Below, piece after piece: positions 1 through 11,167 of a stretch of DNA of 64,000 nucleotides (positions are counted from its first letter, which is position 1; the number at the start of each line of letters is the position of its first letter). The stretch covers positions 26,910,327 to 26,974,326 of the forward strand of contig CP137685.1 in assembly GCA_037976565.1 (NCBI GenBank), written 5' to 3'. The translations under genes were made by a program, and so were the position numbers. This DNA comes from Mesocentrotus franciscanus (Eukaryota > Echinodermata > Echinoidea > Camarodonta > Strongylocentrotidae). The notes beneath the pieces are model-generated. The model was not told the DNA's origin, made no database searches, and worked only from the letters and a program-made list of their open reading frames with translations.

Positions 1-300
1 CTTCTTCTCCTTCTCCTTCTCCTTTCTCTTCTTCTTCTTCTTCTCCTTCTTGTACTTCTTGCCTCTACCTCTCTTTATCTATCGTATTTTCTCTCTCGCC
101 TTATTCTCTCGTTCATTCCCCTCTCTCTCTCTCTCTCTCTCTCTTTATTTATTTGTCGGTTATTAATATCTATTCTCTTCATCATCTTCTCTAACTTTCT
201 CTTAAACACCTTTTGACCATCTCTATTGAGCTCTTTCCTTATCTTTCCTTTTCATCTTCTTCTATCATTTTATTCCCTTCTTTCTCTCTTTCTCACTTCG
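1..300. repeat. Pyrimidine-rich tract with (CTT)n and (CT)n
   Basis: The first 60 bases are CTT/CTCC repeats and 121-143 is a pure (CT)n run; the remainder is loosely CT-rich. It is simple-sequence DNA with no coding signal. Confidence 0.9.
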
Positions 301-2480
301 TTTTTAAGAGGCTTTTTTCAAGAATATTTTTTTTAATACATTCCATTTTTGTATAATCTATTGAGAGAATAAAAGATCGAACATGTTCCATATTTCCCCA
401 AATCCACTAAACATTATAATCGAGAGATTTCTTCACCATCGTGATGATGAGTCCCCTGTTCTTATTGTCTATAGTCTCTCGTTCATAGTTTCCTGTCAGT
501 GTTTCCTTTTAATTGTTATCTCCATTTATCATTGTAAACATATTATAGCAGTTGAGCTTGTTAGCGTATAGTATCTTTCATGACTATTTTCCTCGTTTTT
601 AAAATATTTGTTTCATCCTGAAGCTGCAATTCTAAATGCTTTCTCAATACAAACAGGGACAATCTAGTTAATTTATCGAACACAAATGAGGCTTGAGAAA
701 GGAATAGGCATAAATTATAAACCTAACGGATAGGACTGCCTTACCCCTCCCCTCCTCCCCCGCCGGATTTGAAAAAGTCTATAATGCACATCTCTCGAGT
801 AAAGCTCTCCTTAATGTATAGGGTGTATAGAAAGCTAGACTAGTAATGAGAATTGATACTGCAGTCTGCAAGAGCCGTGGCTCTTCATTCCAGTTTAATA
901 AGCGTCACCATCTATCCATGTTGACCAATCTTTAATGTTCAATCTATTTCAATTTAAACCTTGTTGCAACGTGTTATTCTTGTTACGTCTCCATTTCTCT
1001 TTTCTGGTCGTTTCATTCTCCTTCCTCTTGTATTACTTCTCTCCTTCCTCATCATCCAGTGTTTTTGTTTTAATAATTATTATTCTGGTTTTGTGTTTGT
1101 GTTTGTTTTGTTCATTTTATTTCCTGTTTGTTTTGTTTTCTTCTTGAGTACTTCTTTTTAGACCTCCCTTTTCCAATTTCACCATGTTTAGCCTACCTCT
1201 TATTATCAATTCATTACTTGTTGTCTCTGTTTACATTATTTTTTCCGTGGTACGGTATAAAGTTCTTTTCTTACTATTTCGTAATTATTTCTTCGGTTTT
1301 TTATTTTCTTTGTTTTGTTACATTCTATATTTTTTTGGTTTTTTTTAACCCCTCTCGTCATTAATGTTGTGTCATTATTATCCCCTCCCATACTTTAATC
1401 TTTATTCTAAGCATCAACTTCTTCTCTTCCTCTTATAGTGGAAAATTATGCTTCTACTTGCCATACACGCCCTACGTAGAATTCTACTATGTCGGGCAAG
1501 TCCATAAAATCTTCGCGGAAGTTTTCGGGTAACAAAAAGCAGCTTTGAAAGTATGTGTGGATTTGGAACACATTTGTGAATCTGTCTTGCGAAACTATTT
1601 CAAAATTGTACACGTACATGCGTTGGGACTCAGTCCCACTTATAGAAATTCATGTGGGCACGGATGTTTCGGTCAATAGACTTTGTGCAAAATCGACTGG
1701 AACCGCGAGGTGAATTTCCTCGAACTGAACGAGGTATCCGAAGTGACGAGGTATATGAATTCGTGACATGCATCTAGAGGGGGCTGCTTACCATTTTACA
1801 AAGACTTACTATCGGTATGTGAGTCCGAATGAATATTTCAGTCAAAGTGCACGTAGCAGAGGCGCATTCAGGAGTATCCTATTAATGGTGGGAGGCTGAA
1901 GTTTTATTTCGCCGACAGGAAGATTGCGATTTCAAAAATCCTCAAAACTATAGAAGACGGGTCAACAAAAATATGACCAGCCTAAATATGTTCCTCAATA
2001 TGTCTACATGCCTTTTCTCCCCTTAAACCTTAAAAGGGCGTCGTTCTTCTCACCTCCTCCCCCTTCTGTGTATTCGGAAAACGACTTTTAGGACTTCGTT
2101 TTATGCATACGAAACTGAAAGGTCACTGTCTATCGTCCTAGATTTAGGATCTGAATTAATTTGTGATGTTTTTTGAAAATCACCAAGAACAAAAATGGGT
2201 TAAAGAAGACTGGCATACGATGAGCCAAGTTGTTTTTGCATGTTTTCTTTGTTTGCAATAATACAAAACGCGGTGGAATGGCTACTGTTTAGACCTAAAG
2301 CAAAGTATTAAAATGTATCTTTTTAGGCCCTTCTTATCATAATGTCTCTCTTTCTATCATGTAATATAATATTTAATTAATGGTATGATGATGGACAGGT
2401 GAGAGGGCTTAATGTATTGTAAGAATTACATACATAAGATAATAGGCCAATCCATTAATTATGTTTACCTTCGCAAAATT
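301..2480. other. No gene seen
   Basis: T/C-rich until about 1440, then ordinary AT-rich sequence. The short frames at 935-1364 translate to Phe/Leu/Ser strings and are composition artefacts. I see no splice-bounded exon, RNA gene or clear repeat. Confidence 0.6.
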
Positions 2481-2505
2481 GATCTTGCGAGAAAGAAAAA
2501 AAAAA

Positions 2506-2889
2506 TCATTTATTTTCGTCAGTGGTTGCACGTACGCATATAGCCATAAAGGTCAGCTTCTCCTCGCTAAGGACAGGGGGCCCTAACCCATTTAATCTAC
2601 ATTTACTCTGAGAACCCAATGAAAGACAAACGAACCAATCTCGTCTGTCACCGTCCCAGGGCCTCATTATTTGATCATCTACAAACCCTAGTCCATCTGG
2701 ACGACGATATCGACACCTATCATACTCGAACCCCTGATCGATGAGGCAAAAATCGATCACTGATCTCATTGGCATTTGTTTTTGACAGCCACCATACAAA
2801 CATCGGTTTCTCTGTCTCCCGAATCTCGACACATGGCCGCGTTCAGACGTAGATATTACCGTGATCTTAATATTATGTGTTGTTAACAC
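2506..2889 (-). other. Unassigned open frame, possible exon
   Basis: A 127-codon frame whose composition is more balanced than its AT-rich surroundings. It begins with GTG, not ATG, so if real it would be an internal or terminal exon. The translation has scattered Cys (for example RCLYGGCQKQ and YDRCRYRRPDG) and ends in TGA. A possible acceptor on the minus strand lies near 2885, and a stronger pyrimidine-rich acceptor ending TTCTCAG lies inside the frame near 2614. I recognise no domain. It could equally be chance or a worn transposon fragment. Confidence 0.2.
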
Positions 2890-3440
2890 GATGTAAGAGA
2901 TACATGCTTAAGAACGCATAGGCCATGCACCAGCTGCTTACATACGATGTCATCAGATGACGCACATTGTTGCAAACCCGATCGAGATCATAGGCTTACA
3001 GCTGAATACTGGTCATTCAAAAATGCGAAATATTTATAAATTATTTTGCATGGTTGATTATTTTGAAGTATAAAATAGCCCCTTCGGAGATACTATATAT
3101 GTATGAATGGGCAAATAAAGGTCCTTCGTACACAACTGTAAAACCCATCGAGACGACTGCTGGATATGTGTTTATGAAAGTTATGTAATCATTATTCATT
3201 TATCATGTTTATGCACCGGAGGTACATTCTATGATACACAGGTGAAAGTATTCTTTTCAAGAGAGTAAACAAAAGGTTTTCAAGAAACAGCTCCATCACT
3301 TTGGCAGTGATTATTTTTAAATGGATAAAGTGGGAAGTCTACATGTATAAAAGATCTGTGGATATTTTGGGGTTGTTTTCGTACAAGAGCTATCTCCGAA
3401 GTGGCTCATTATTGAAATCAAAATTGTGAATTTATAGGAT

Positions 3441-3670
3441 TGCGGTTGCACCATGTGAGAGAGAGGGAGGATTGGGGAGTCTGAAAAGGACTATCGGTAA
3501 TCTTTCTTTCTTGAGTGTGTGTAGTACTGAAAAGGACTGTTGGTGTAGTCTTGAAAAAGACTGTTGGTTATCTTTCTTAGCTTATATTTCTAAGGAGAAC
3601 TATAGCGCCGGTTGGAGAGGATGGGTGGTAGGAGTGGCTCGACGTTTCGAACAGGTTGACTATCCGTTGA
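3441..3670 (-). repeat. Dispersed element with histone-3'-end-like hairpins, copy 1
   Basis: It aligns over about 230 bases with 59847-60075. Read on the minus strand it has two hairpins, AGTCTT-TTTC-AAGACT (3547-3562) and AGTCCT-TTTC-AGTACT (3523-3538, one mismatch), each preceded by CCAAC and followed by ACACC or ACACA. Then comes CAAGAAAGA (3505-3513) and a third, worse hairpin near 3478-3492. The motif TTCGAAACGTCGAGCC lies upstream on the minus strand. The element has no ORF. The shape (6 bp stem, TTTC loop, CCAA before, ACAC after, CAAGAAAGA about 9 nt downstream) matches the known layout of sea urchin histone pre-mRNA ends, except that the first stem pair is A-T where histones have G-C. 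Confidence 0.7.
3505..3562 (-). promoter_or_regulatory. Histone-type stem-loops plus CAAGAAAGA box
   Basis: Two 16-nt hairpins with TTTC loops followed by a perfect CAAGAAAGA on the minus strand. In sea urchin histone pre-mRNAs such a box pairs with the 5' end of U7 snRNA and the stem-loop is bound by SLBP. Whether this copy is processed cannot be seen; one hairpin has a stem mismatch. Confidence 0.4.
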
Positions 3671-3893
3671 CAATAAAATATTACTGTATTCATGATAAAA
3701 ACTTACACAAATACATGGGTCAGCAGAGAAAATGTTGTATTTTATTCAAGTCAGATAAGAAGTAGGAGAAGGGTTAATTTATAGCAACCCCTTTAATGGA
3801 TTGTTGCTTTGGTACTCCTCCACATGAAATGAAATCTCACTTCTCGTTGTTTTTGTTTTTCGAAAGCTCAAATTTCCCCCAAATATAAAGCTA

Positions 3894-4120
3894 TAATACA
3901 CCTCTTCACGGTTAAGGCCGCCATTTTAATTTGCGAGTAAACATTGCGTCATCAATGTTTTCAGATGCGCATGTACTGTTGCGTCACTGCCTGCGCTTCG
4001 CGCTCACATCATATTGACATGGGCGCCATTTTAAATTGCGAGTAAACTTGTTTACTCGCAATTTAAAATGGCGCCCATGTCGGCGCATCCGCACTCTTGT
4101 AACCGTGAAAGGGTGTACTA
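3894..4120. mobile_element. Palindromic MITE
   Basis: The ends TAATACACCTCTTCACGGTTA and its near complement at 4100-4120 agree at 18 of 21 positions, giving a terminal inverted repeat. Inside, a 27-base segment GCCGCCATTTTAATTTGCGA... at 3917 recurs at 4020 and again inverted at 4050-4081. The element is 227 bp with no coding capacity, so it would depend on a transposase elsewhere. A TA target duplication is possible but not certain. Confidence 0.8.
4016..4081. repeat. Perfect 32 bp palindrome, 2 nt spacer
   Basis: Arm 4016-4047 and arm 4050-4081 are exact reverse complements separated by TT. The arm starts GACATGGGCGCCATTTTAAA. It would extrude as a cruciform or fold as a hairpin if transcribed. 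It forms the inner half of the MITE at 3894-4120. Confidence 0.95.
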
Positions 4121-4329
4121 TTTTCAATTTTGAAGTTTTTAATTTGATTAAAATCCTGCGTGTTATTAATTAAATCGATATCACTGTGCTTGCTTTACAA
4201 TTGTGCAATGATTGTTGTTAATTGTGACCTGATGTTTAGTAACAGATGGACATTGACGTTATAGCTCCCACTGTATACATAACAATCATGATGGATATCA
4301 CGATATTAAATTACTAAAGTGTTTTAAGC

Positions 4330-4508
4330 TTATTTTCTATATGTTGTTGTGTTATGGTTGTAAATTTGTCAGTGTTATATTACTTTTGTTTATATGTCAT
4401 GATTATGTTGCTTTTTATCAACACGGCCCTGATTGAAACCAGTCTGCGAACTGTTTCGGGCTTTTACCGTGTACAAACAAATAAACTCAACTCAACTCAA
4501 CTCAAACA
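4330..4508 (+). mobile_element. Non-LTR retrotransposon 3' tail
   Basis: AT-rich 3'-UTR-like sequence ending TTTACCGTGTACAAACAAAT followed by (AACTC)n. Short tandem tails of this kind mark the 3' ends of many non-LTR elements. No coding part is left, so the clade is not assigned. Confidence 0.5.
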
Positions 4509-4892
4509 TGGTATATGTGTACCGTTGCATCCGCGTCTAGACAAGACGTTGCTGCTATACAAGGTTCTTACGATGGACTCCTCGTCAGATAGTCCATTTC
4601 TTCTTCAAATTTAACCTTTTGGCCCCGTTTACCATATCATGCGTTGATCCATAGCACCATCTCGCTTGGCGTTCCATAATTGAATTATTCAAAGTTTGAT
4701 TACTGCATTTCAACGTTCTACGGAGATCCACATGAATGTCATGTTTTCGAGTGGTGTTGTTTTCATGGAGCATTTGGATATCTACACTTTCTTCTTTTCT
4801 TGAGAGTCATTTCGCGTCTAACCTTTTAAGTTCATGTCGTACATTTTCCATACTGTATTACATTTAAAAAAAAAACTTATATAATGATTATG

Positions 4893-5120
4893 AAGATGAT
4901 GATGATCATGATGGTGATGGTGATGATGTTGGTATAATAAAACTCTTTTGTCATGTATAAAATGTTCAATGATTTGTTTCTTATATATTTGTAAAACTGT
5001 TAAAGAAAAAGAAAATCAAACAGAAATAAATAAATCAAAATCAAAATCAAATCAAATCAAAATGAAAAATAAGCGGCAGAAGAAGAAAAAGAAGAAGAAA
5101 AAGGAGAAAATAATACCTGA
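4893..5120 (+). repeat. (GAT)n and A-rich tail, possibly a second LINE tail
   Basis: 4893-4930 is (GAT/GGT)n. 5000-5070 carries AAATAAATAAATC then (AAATC)n, and 5080-5105 is (AAG)n. The order T-rich UTR, AATAAA-like words, short-period tail suggests a truncated retrotransposon end, but only simple repeats are certain. Confidence 0.5.
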
Positions 5121-5149
5121 GCTCTATACTACGCTTTCAAGTTCGTAAC

Positions 5150-7850
5150 ATTATGGGTTCATCCGCTAAGATGTGATTATTTTTCAAAGGTTTAAGGTAG
5201 ATAACTTATGTCAAATTCTGTTTAGATATTTATTTTGATTCATAGATTTGCTCATATTTTTGGAGGACCCATCGCAAGGGCTTTGCCATGCTTGACTTAA
5301 TGTCTTGGTTCACCCACAGCCGCCATCTCAAACCCAGTCGGACCACGTGGGTTTGCATTGACGCGACAAGGCATTCAGATTAAAACTCAAGGGAGAACAG
5401 ATTATTTTCACGTTCAACTGTCAAAAATCTCCCTTTTCCCCTCCAGATATTGTTTTTCTCTGCTCCATTTTTTCCTCTTTATTCCACTCTATTTTGCCTC
5501 GTGTTATGCCCTGTTCTTCAGTTTGATGTTATCTGACGCCACTGTTCTCTGAGAGCGCAGCGTCAAGATTAACCAACACATCGTATTAAAAATCATTTAT
5601 TTTCCTTTCCTTTTTCTTCATGGCTATATATTCCTGTCACAGTGTTCCTCATGAACGACTTGAAGATGCATAGTGGGAGATTTACTAGAGAAGAATTCGA
5701 GGGCGCCATACTTCGTTCAGTCTTTTGAAAGAACAACTTGCAATTTTACTAGCATCCCTCTGATTATACCACTTCCCCTCTACGTTATATCTCTTTTCAA
5801 TTAACAGTGACAACAGCAACTACAACAAAATATTCCTACGAATGACTATCACTGCTTTTACTCTTTTTGCATTTTTTGTTATTACATTTTCGTGTGATTA
5901 TGTAAAATATTTGAGATAACTCTTCATAACAACCTCCCATGTGCCGTGATAACTGTTTTCAATTCCTAATGTTTTGATGTCTTTGTTTGTATTCAATGCC
6001 TCTCCTCTTCCCGGTCCCCTGCTTCCTTACCCTTTTAACCACACTCATCTTAGCATCCTCATCTTAGCATCCTCATCTCAGTACCTCATGGAATACACCC
6101 TAATTGCGCCTACTTTCCCGAGCTCCTCTCCTCCTTCTCCACCCGACGACGCCTGAAACCCCCTGTTTGACATTCCCGTATGAATATACCGCAAGCCAAT
6201 TAATGGGTACTCAGTTATAATTATTCACTTTATTCTGAATCCGCATCGCTCATTTTTACCCTCGCTGCCTCTTGCTCCTTCCGTACATCTTATACTTCCT
6301 CCACTACTCTTCCGCTTCTTTATTTTGATTCATATTTTGCAATCTCCTGAATTTTATCTACCCTCTCTAAGATAGAAATAGTTTTTTAAAGTTATCCTTA
6401 TCATCTTACATCCATTTTTTTCTGTCTGAGCGTGGATGTGTGTGTAGGTGTGTGTGTATTTTCTTTAACTAAAATATTTATCATCTGTTACGCCCATCTT
6501 CCCCCGTCCCTTCTTCTTCTTCATTTCATAATAATATCATTATACTGTCCTAGAATCCACCCTCTCTTTGTTGTCACCCTGTCCTTCCGTAATAAGTAAG
6601 TACTTTGTTCTTCATTTTTCTTTATCTTTCTACTATCTGCAACATCACGTCGCGTTGTACGTTCTTTTTTCACCCAGCCAATTTCCCTTTATTATTGTAT
6701 TCGACGCCATTTTCTTAAATACAAACATAACAAACAACAAAACAAAACAACATCAAAAACAAAATACTACTCAGAGACTTATCTGCTGAAGGCTAGTTCA
6801 GATATGAAGTGATATAACCCGGCGTCTTTTTTTTAAATAACCATTTACCAAATAACCAATAATTAAGGGTCATAAGCGTATTTACTGAGCTCTGTGTTAT
6901 AAGACACAGGAACGTGAAGCGTACTTTCACTTACGCCATCATAAAACAACCGCCATCGTTTACATGTTCGTGTCTGGACGAGGCTCTACCATCCATACAC
7001 GGTGTCATGTCGTATTTGTTTCTCGCTTTCCTTTCACTAACAACGTTAAAATATCATGTATCACTTCCTATAACCGCTCAATCGTCCTTCCCCTTTTCGT
7101 TCCCTTCATTCTGATTCATCTGTCTTTTGTCTTCGTCATACAGAACGCGAAACTGAAATCACAGCCGTGCTCTTTGTTTCCATTCATTTTCCTCCGTTAC
7201 CGATTTAAAAAATGTAGCTTCATCTCCTGTACCCCTTCCTCAAATCACACCCTTTTTTGTTTCAATGTCCTCCCTCATTCTATTTCCTCCTTTTAACCCA
7301 TAAGAACCAACCCTTTGGTCGCTAAGTCCACTTCCACCGCCTGTTTCTTCTTTTCATTTTTTTCCACAGCCAGTTTACAATCTTCAATCTCCAACTTCAA
7401 TGCCATACCCTCCCCCAAATCCTCCCTCCAAAGCAACCCCTATGTCTGTTAGCCCCTCCCCCTCTCCAGTCTTGTGTCGAGCTCTCTGTTTCTAAAGTTA
7501 CATTCATTTTAATATTCTTCTTCTTTCTTGTACACCTCCCCTTCCACTCTCTACCATGTTAATAAACAACAACCCCCCCCCCTCTGTCGTTCTGGAAGTT
7601 CCCATCTCATGTCGAGCTCTTTGTTTCTAACTGTTTCTTACAGTCTTCTTCTTCACTCCCGTAAGCACCTCTCCTCCCACCTCTCCTCCCACCTCTCCAC
7701 CATTGTAACTTCTTCTTCTCCCACTACCACTTTATAATTTCCATCGTAACCTCTTTTGCCCCCTGCTTCAAACCGCTTTTCTTCTTTTTCCCCCATGACT
7801 ATTCTAATATCATCTTCGTAACCACCCTGTCGGTCCGTTAGTCCTCCTCT
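5150..7850. other. Pyrimidine-rich non-coding stretch
   Basis: Plus strand strongly T/C-biased with many CTTC, CCTC and TCTTC words; all frames read as Ser/Pro/Phe/Leu low complexity. (CAAAA)-type repeats occur at 6726-6770 and a C run at 7574-7583. No gene or RNA recognised apart from the dispersed repeat listed at 6855. Confidence 0.6.
6855..6960 (+). repeat. Dispersed repeat, partner of 29564-29660
   Basis: Shares an ordered series of words with 29564-29660 in the same orientation: GGTC, GCGTAT, ACTGAGCTCTG, GTTxTAAGA, CGTGAxGCGTA, CACTTA and ATCATAAA. Divergence is high. Family unknown. Confidence 0.5.
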
Positions 7851-7888
7851 CCTGGCGTACTCCTACCACTTGTTGCTTGTCTGCCAAG

Positions 7889-8021
7889 GAATTCCCCCCT
7901 GCGTGCCGCAAGCCGGCTTGGTCGAATTCAAAATGACGCGCCACGGCGATCCGATCGATCCCCACCAGAGGAAAGAAAGGAAGCCGGAAGGCATCATGGG
8001 GTCATCACGCGGGAACATGAG
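7889..8021 (+). other. Candidate GC-rich exon
   Basis: A 133-base GC-rich island inside pyrimidine-rich DNA. It follows a long pyrimidine stretch ending TGTCTGCCAAG, a good acceptor, and ends ATGAG before GTTTGT, a weak donor. One frame is open throughout and includes an ATG giving MTRHGDPIDPHQRKERKPEG and onward; read through the weak donor, the frame stops at about 8050. It is hydrophilic and basic, with no domain that I recognise. It could be a true exon of a host gene or a piece of a GC-rich repeat. Confidence 0.3.
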
Positions 8022-8368
8022 GTTTGTTCACATTGCCAACCTACCGTCATAATGCAACACCATCACCCATTGTGACTTTCATGACGCTTTTGAAAGTAAT
8101 ACCTATACCCCCCCCCCCGAAAAAGAAAAACAAAAATCGCCGAATTCTGAACATTTTCCGTATATCATGCAGGTTCTATACACACATTTACAAATAACAG
8201 TAGCCTTACTCGATATAAAGTGTATGTATCAGCCAAAGTTCGTTATCTAGTCTTGATAAAATTCGTGTTTTATTTGTGCGCTGTGAGGCCGAACATACAG
8301 CCTAATCCTTACCGCCAACGTATGCGAACTATCCTCTTTCGCAATCCAACAAACTTTAGTTAGACATT

Positions 8369-8639
8369 TTCCACGATATGCTACGTTTAAAACACGAGTT
8401 ATTAAAGCAAACGACCACATTCATGTGGGTGATGCTATAAAATGCGTGTTAAGCGCCCCCCCCCCAAAAAAAAAAATAAAATAAATAAAATAAATAAATA
8501 AATAAATAAATAAATAAAACATAAAATAAAATAAAAAAATAAAAAAATAAAAAATAAATAAAAAATAAAAAATAAAAAATAAAATAAAAAAATAATAATC
8601 GTGTTTTAAATAATCCAATATCTTCCACGATATGCTGCG
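8369..8639. repeat. 17 bp direct repeats flanking an A-rich tract
   Basis: TTCCACGATATGCTACG at 8369 and TTCCACGATATGCTGCG at 8623 are 254 bases apart, differing by one base. Between them sits C11-A11 and the (AAAT)n tract. Consistent with a tandem duplication whose inner part was replaced by simple-repeat expansion. Confidence 0.7.
8448..8597 (+). repeat. C-run, A-run and (AAAT)n
   Basis: About eleven C, eleven A, then AAAT/AAAAT units for about 120 bases. The minus-strand frame over it reads as Phe/Tyr/Ile repeats and is not a gene. Confidence 0.95.
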
Positions 8640-10244
8640 ATAATTAAAGAAAATTACACGAACTATCAGCGGAGTTAGCTCCATATGTTGCAAGTATGAT
8701 AAACTTAAAAACAAAAGTTGTTGGGTATTCTTGAAGATTTTGTTGTTTTGTTGGTGGAGTGAGGTCATCAAGCGCGAACACGCAGCCTGTTCTCAAGAGA
8801 TCTTTTGTGAAAACATGCCCCTTTATTCACGAAATGTCGCGGGTAATGTTTGTGAAATAAACCCCTCTTATCTACAAATGGTGTGGACCTATTTATCCCA
8901 CACTTTGTGAAAACACTACGGCAAATCTACGAAAGGTCGGGTCATTAATGTGCGTCTTCACATGATCTTCCGTTTTCGTTTCCCGAAAGGTCGTGTAACG
9001 CCACCACCCGACCGGACGATCCGACGATTCGAAGTAAGCCGGAAAAAAAAATACACATTGTACACGCACACACGTCTGCTGTTCTTGTTGTGCTTTCTCG
9101 TTCACCTTTTCTCATGTCAGATTCTCAGGATGCAAACTTTTTTCTTCATTGAATCTGTTTCTCATCATATCTTTTAAAAGACACCGTTGATATTTACCAT
9201 TCTGTTGTCTTGTGGTAGGAAGTCGGACCCCACAATGCCTCTACAAAAGCACTACTGTCCCCATTTATGATGTTTTCCTTGCGTTCATTATTGGACAAAG
9301 ACGGGACTGGGGAACTTAATCAGGGGGAAAAGCAAACAATAACGAGGCTGAAAAACGGGATCGGGTTATTTGCTAACATTATCGGCTGGGGTTTATCGCT
9401 GTCGTGACGAATGCTTCATCAAGAAGCCTCGTCTTATGTTCGGTTTCACACGCTTACTAATCTATTGCAATCATCAGAAAGAGTCTTGATTAATTACACG
9501 CCTATACTATTTGAGCAGGCCAATTAATTCACCAATGTAGGAATGTGTGTCGCATTGGCATCGTTCACACTGCAGTGGCGAACGTTAGTTGTAGCAGGGA
9601 GGTGAAAGAAAGGAGGTGAAACTCTTGTAGTTTATTCAAACTCATTCGTGAGTTCTAAAGCGTAACAATGGGATGTGTAACATTCCACTTGGCTTTGAAG
9701 TTCCATGCTCCGAACCGCGCTTCCACTGCGGGGACTTTCGGAAGCCAGGCACCAGTTTTACATTTATTACAAAATATTAAATTACCGGCAAAATTTCAGT
9801 GTAAATCAAAAAAAATTTTGGGGGATTGTATTGGGAAAAGTGCATCAAACAAATTTTCAAATTTAGTACTCCGTCCTTCCTATAATTTGTGTGCCAGAGT
9901 TGGTAAAAGAAAAATTACATCCTGACAAAAACTCAATATTTTAGGATAATGCGCTAATTTGTGCATGTTTTAATGTCCCGTTATTTAATCCATGATTTAC
10001 AATCTTTAACAACATTAAGTTTGCTAATGCGTGTTTTCGCGTGTTTTTTATATTTTTGAAGTTAAAAAAGGATGAAATTACACAAGTTTGTGTTCGCTTG
10101 TTCTACTCTTTACACATTCAACAATGGATGAGAAATCATTGAAAGGGACAGCGAACAGTTGCTGCGATACCATTTTCTGATGTAGGAATTCAAAATCCTG
10201 AAATTTCATGCGCTCTTTTATCTTACCACCTGGTCAACAGTTGC
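8640..10244. other. No gene seen
   Basis: Mixed-composition sequence with no exon, RNA gene or recognised repeat. The frame at 9668-9925 has no codon-like bias or domain. Confidence 0.5.
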
Positions 10245-10526
10245 AGATAAGCGCATAACTTTTCGGCGGCGTGAAGCATGGGGTCAAAGGAGAGCGGTTT
10301 GATTCCAGTCCTTCTCTATCACGTCCCTGGTTGTAGTTTGCTCAGCATTGTGAGCGTCTATAAAATGACGCCTGGTTAGAATTCTCTCCAGGGAGTGGAG
10401 AATGTGCATACATTGTGTGCGGGCAAGTCTGAATCCGATGACCGGGGTAATATTCTATATGTAAAGCGCTTAGAGACATCGTTGATGTATTAAGCGCTAT
10501 ATAAAAGCGGAATATTATTATTATTC
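10245..10526 (+). mobile_element. SINE with degenerate pol III B box and (ATT)n tail
   Basis: The 5' part carries a B-box-like GGTTTGATTCC (10296-10306). The middle has an unusual hairpin-like block CTCTCCAGGGAGTGGAGAA (10383-10401). The 3' end has two AAGCGCT words (10464 and 10492) around GTTGATGTAT, then TATATAAAAGCGG and (ATT)4. This layout, tRNA-like head, central domain, AAGCGCTATATAAA tail and ATT repeat, is typical of deuterostome SINEs that borrow a LINE 3' end. Exact 5' boundary is uncertain. Confidence 0.75.
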
Positions 10527-11008
10527 CACACGTTGCGCTCCCATTGCTGTCTTGGCTGTTGCGCATTATGCATGTATGCTTACCTCCAGGCGATGCTCAC
10601 ACTACCATACTTATTCCACGCACTCCACACTCATGGCGCATAACTCCACCATTCTACCCCAGAATGTTTAGATGTTCTTGTTTTTTCAAAAAAAAATTCC
10701 TTTCGTTTGGTCTCCTTCTAATACCAAAAAGAATCTCCCGTCCAACTATGATTTCATGTTAATGTTTTAGTAGGTTAACCGATATACCGTCACCTCTATT
10801 TTTGCAATGAAAACATTCATTAGTACTTGAAGCACCTTGTGCAATGGCGCGTCACCCGACCCAGGGGTAGTGGGCCTATTTAATGGGCCCAATCAATTAT
10901 GGTTGCACGAAATGCATTGCGGTTATCTGCCCTCTTTTATTAGAATTCAAACAGATCTTTGATATGATGGGTAGGTATATTAGGTGTGTGGGGGTATTGG
11001 GGGAGGGG
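10527..11008. other. No gene seen
   Basis: Unremarkable AT-rich sequence with G-rich stretches just before the next SINE. Confidence 0.5.
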
Positions 11009-11167
11009 GTTTACAGACGTGCATCAATCAGATATGATTATTTACGTCTGGGGATCGACCTTTAAACGTCACCATCCGAAAGACGTGACTCAGTTTCGAA
11101 CCTGCGTGGCTGAAGCAGTTTGTAACTTCCACTTTAAGCTGAATTACAGGCGCACGCCACAACGCCG
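11009..11167 (-). mobile_element. 7SL/Alu-like SINE, copy A
   Basis: On the minus strand the element starts GGCGTTGTGGCGTGCGCCTG then TAATTCAGC, very close to the 5' end of 7SL RNA and of primate Alu. A B box GGTTCGAAACT follows at 11092-11102. A 3' hairpin is formed by AGACGT and ACGTCT around an AATCATATCTGATT inner stem. The similar copy at 46580-46744 supports a dispersed family. It has no A-rich tail longer than a few bases. Confidence 0.65.
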
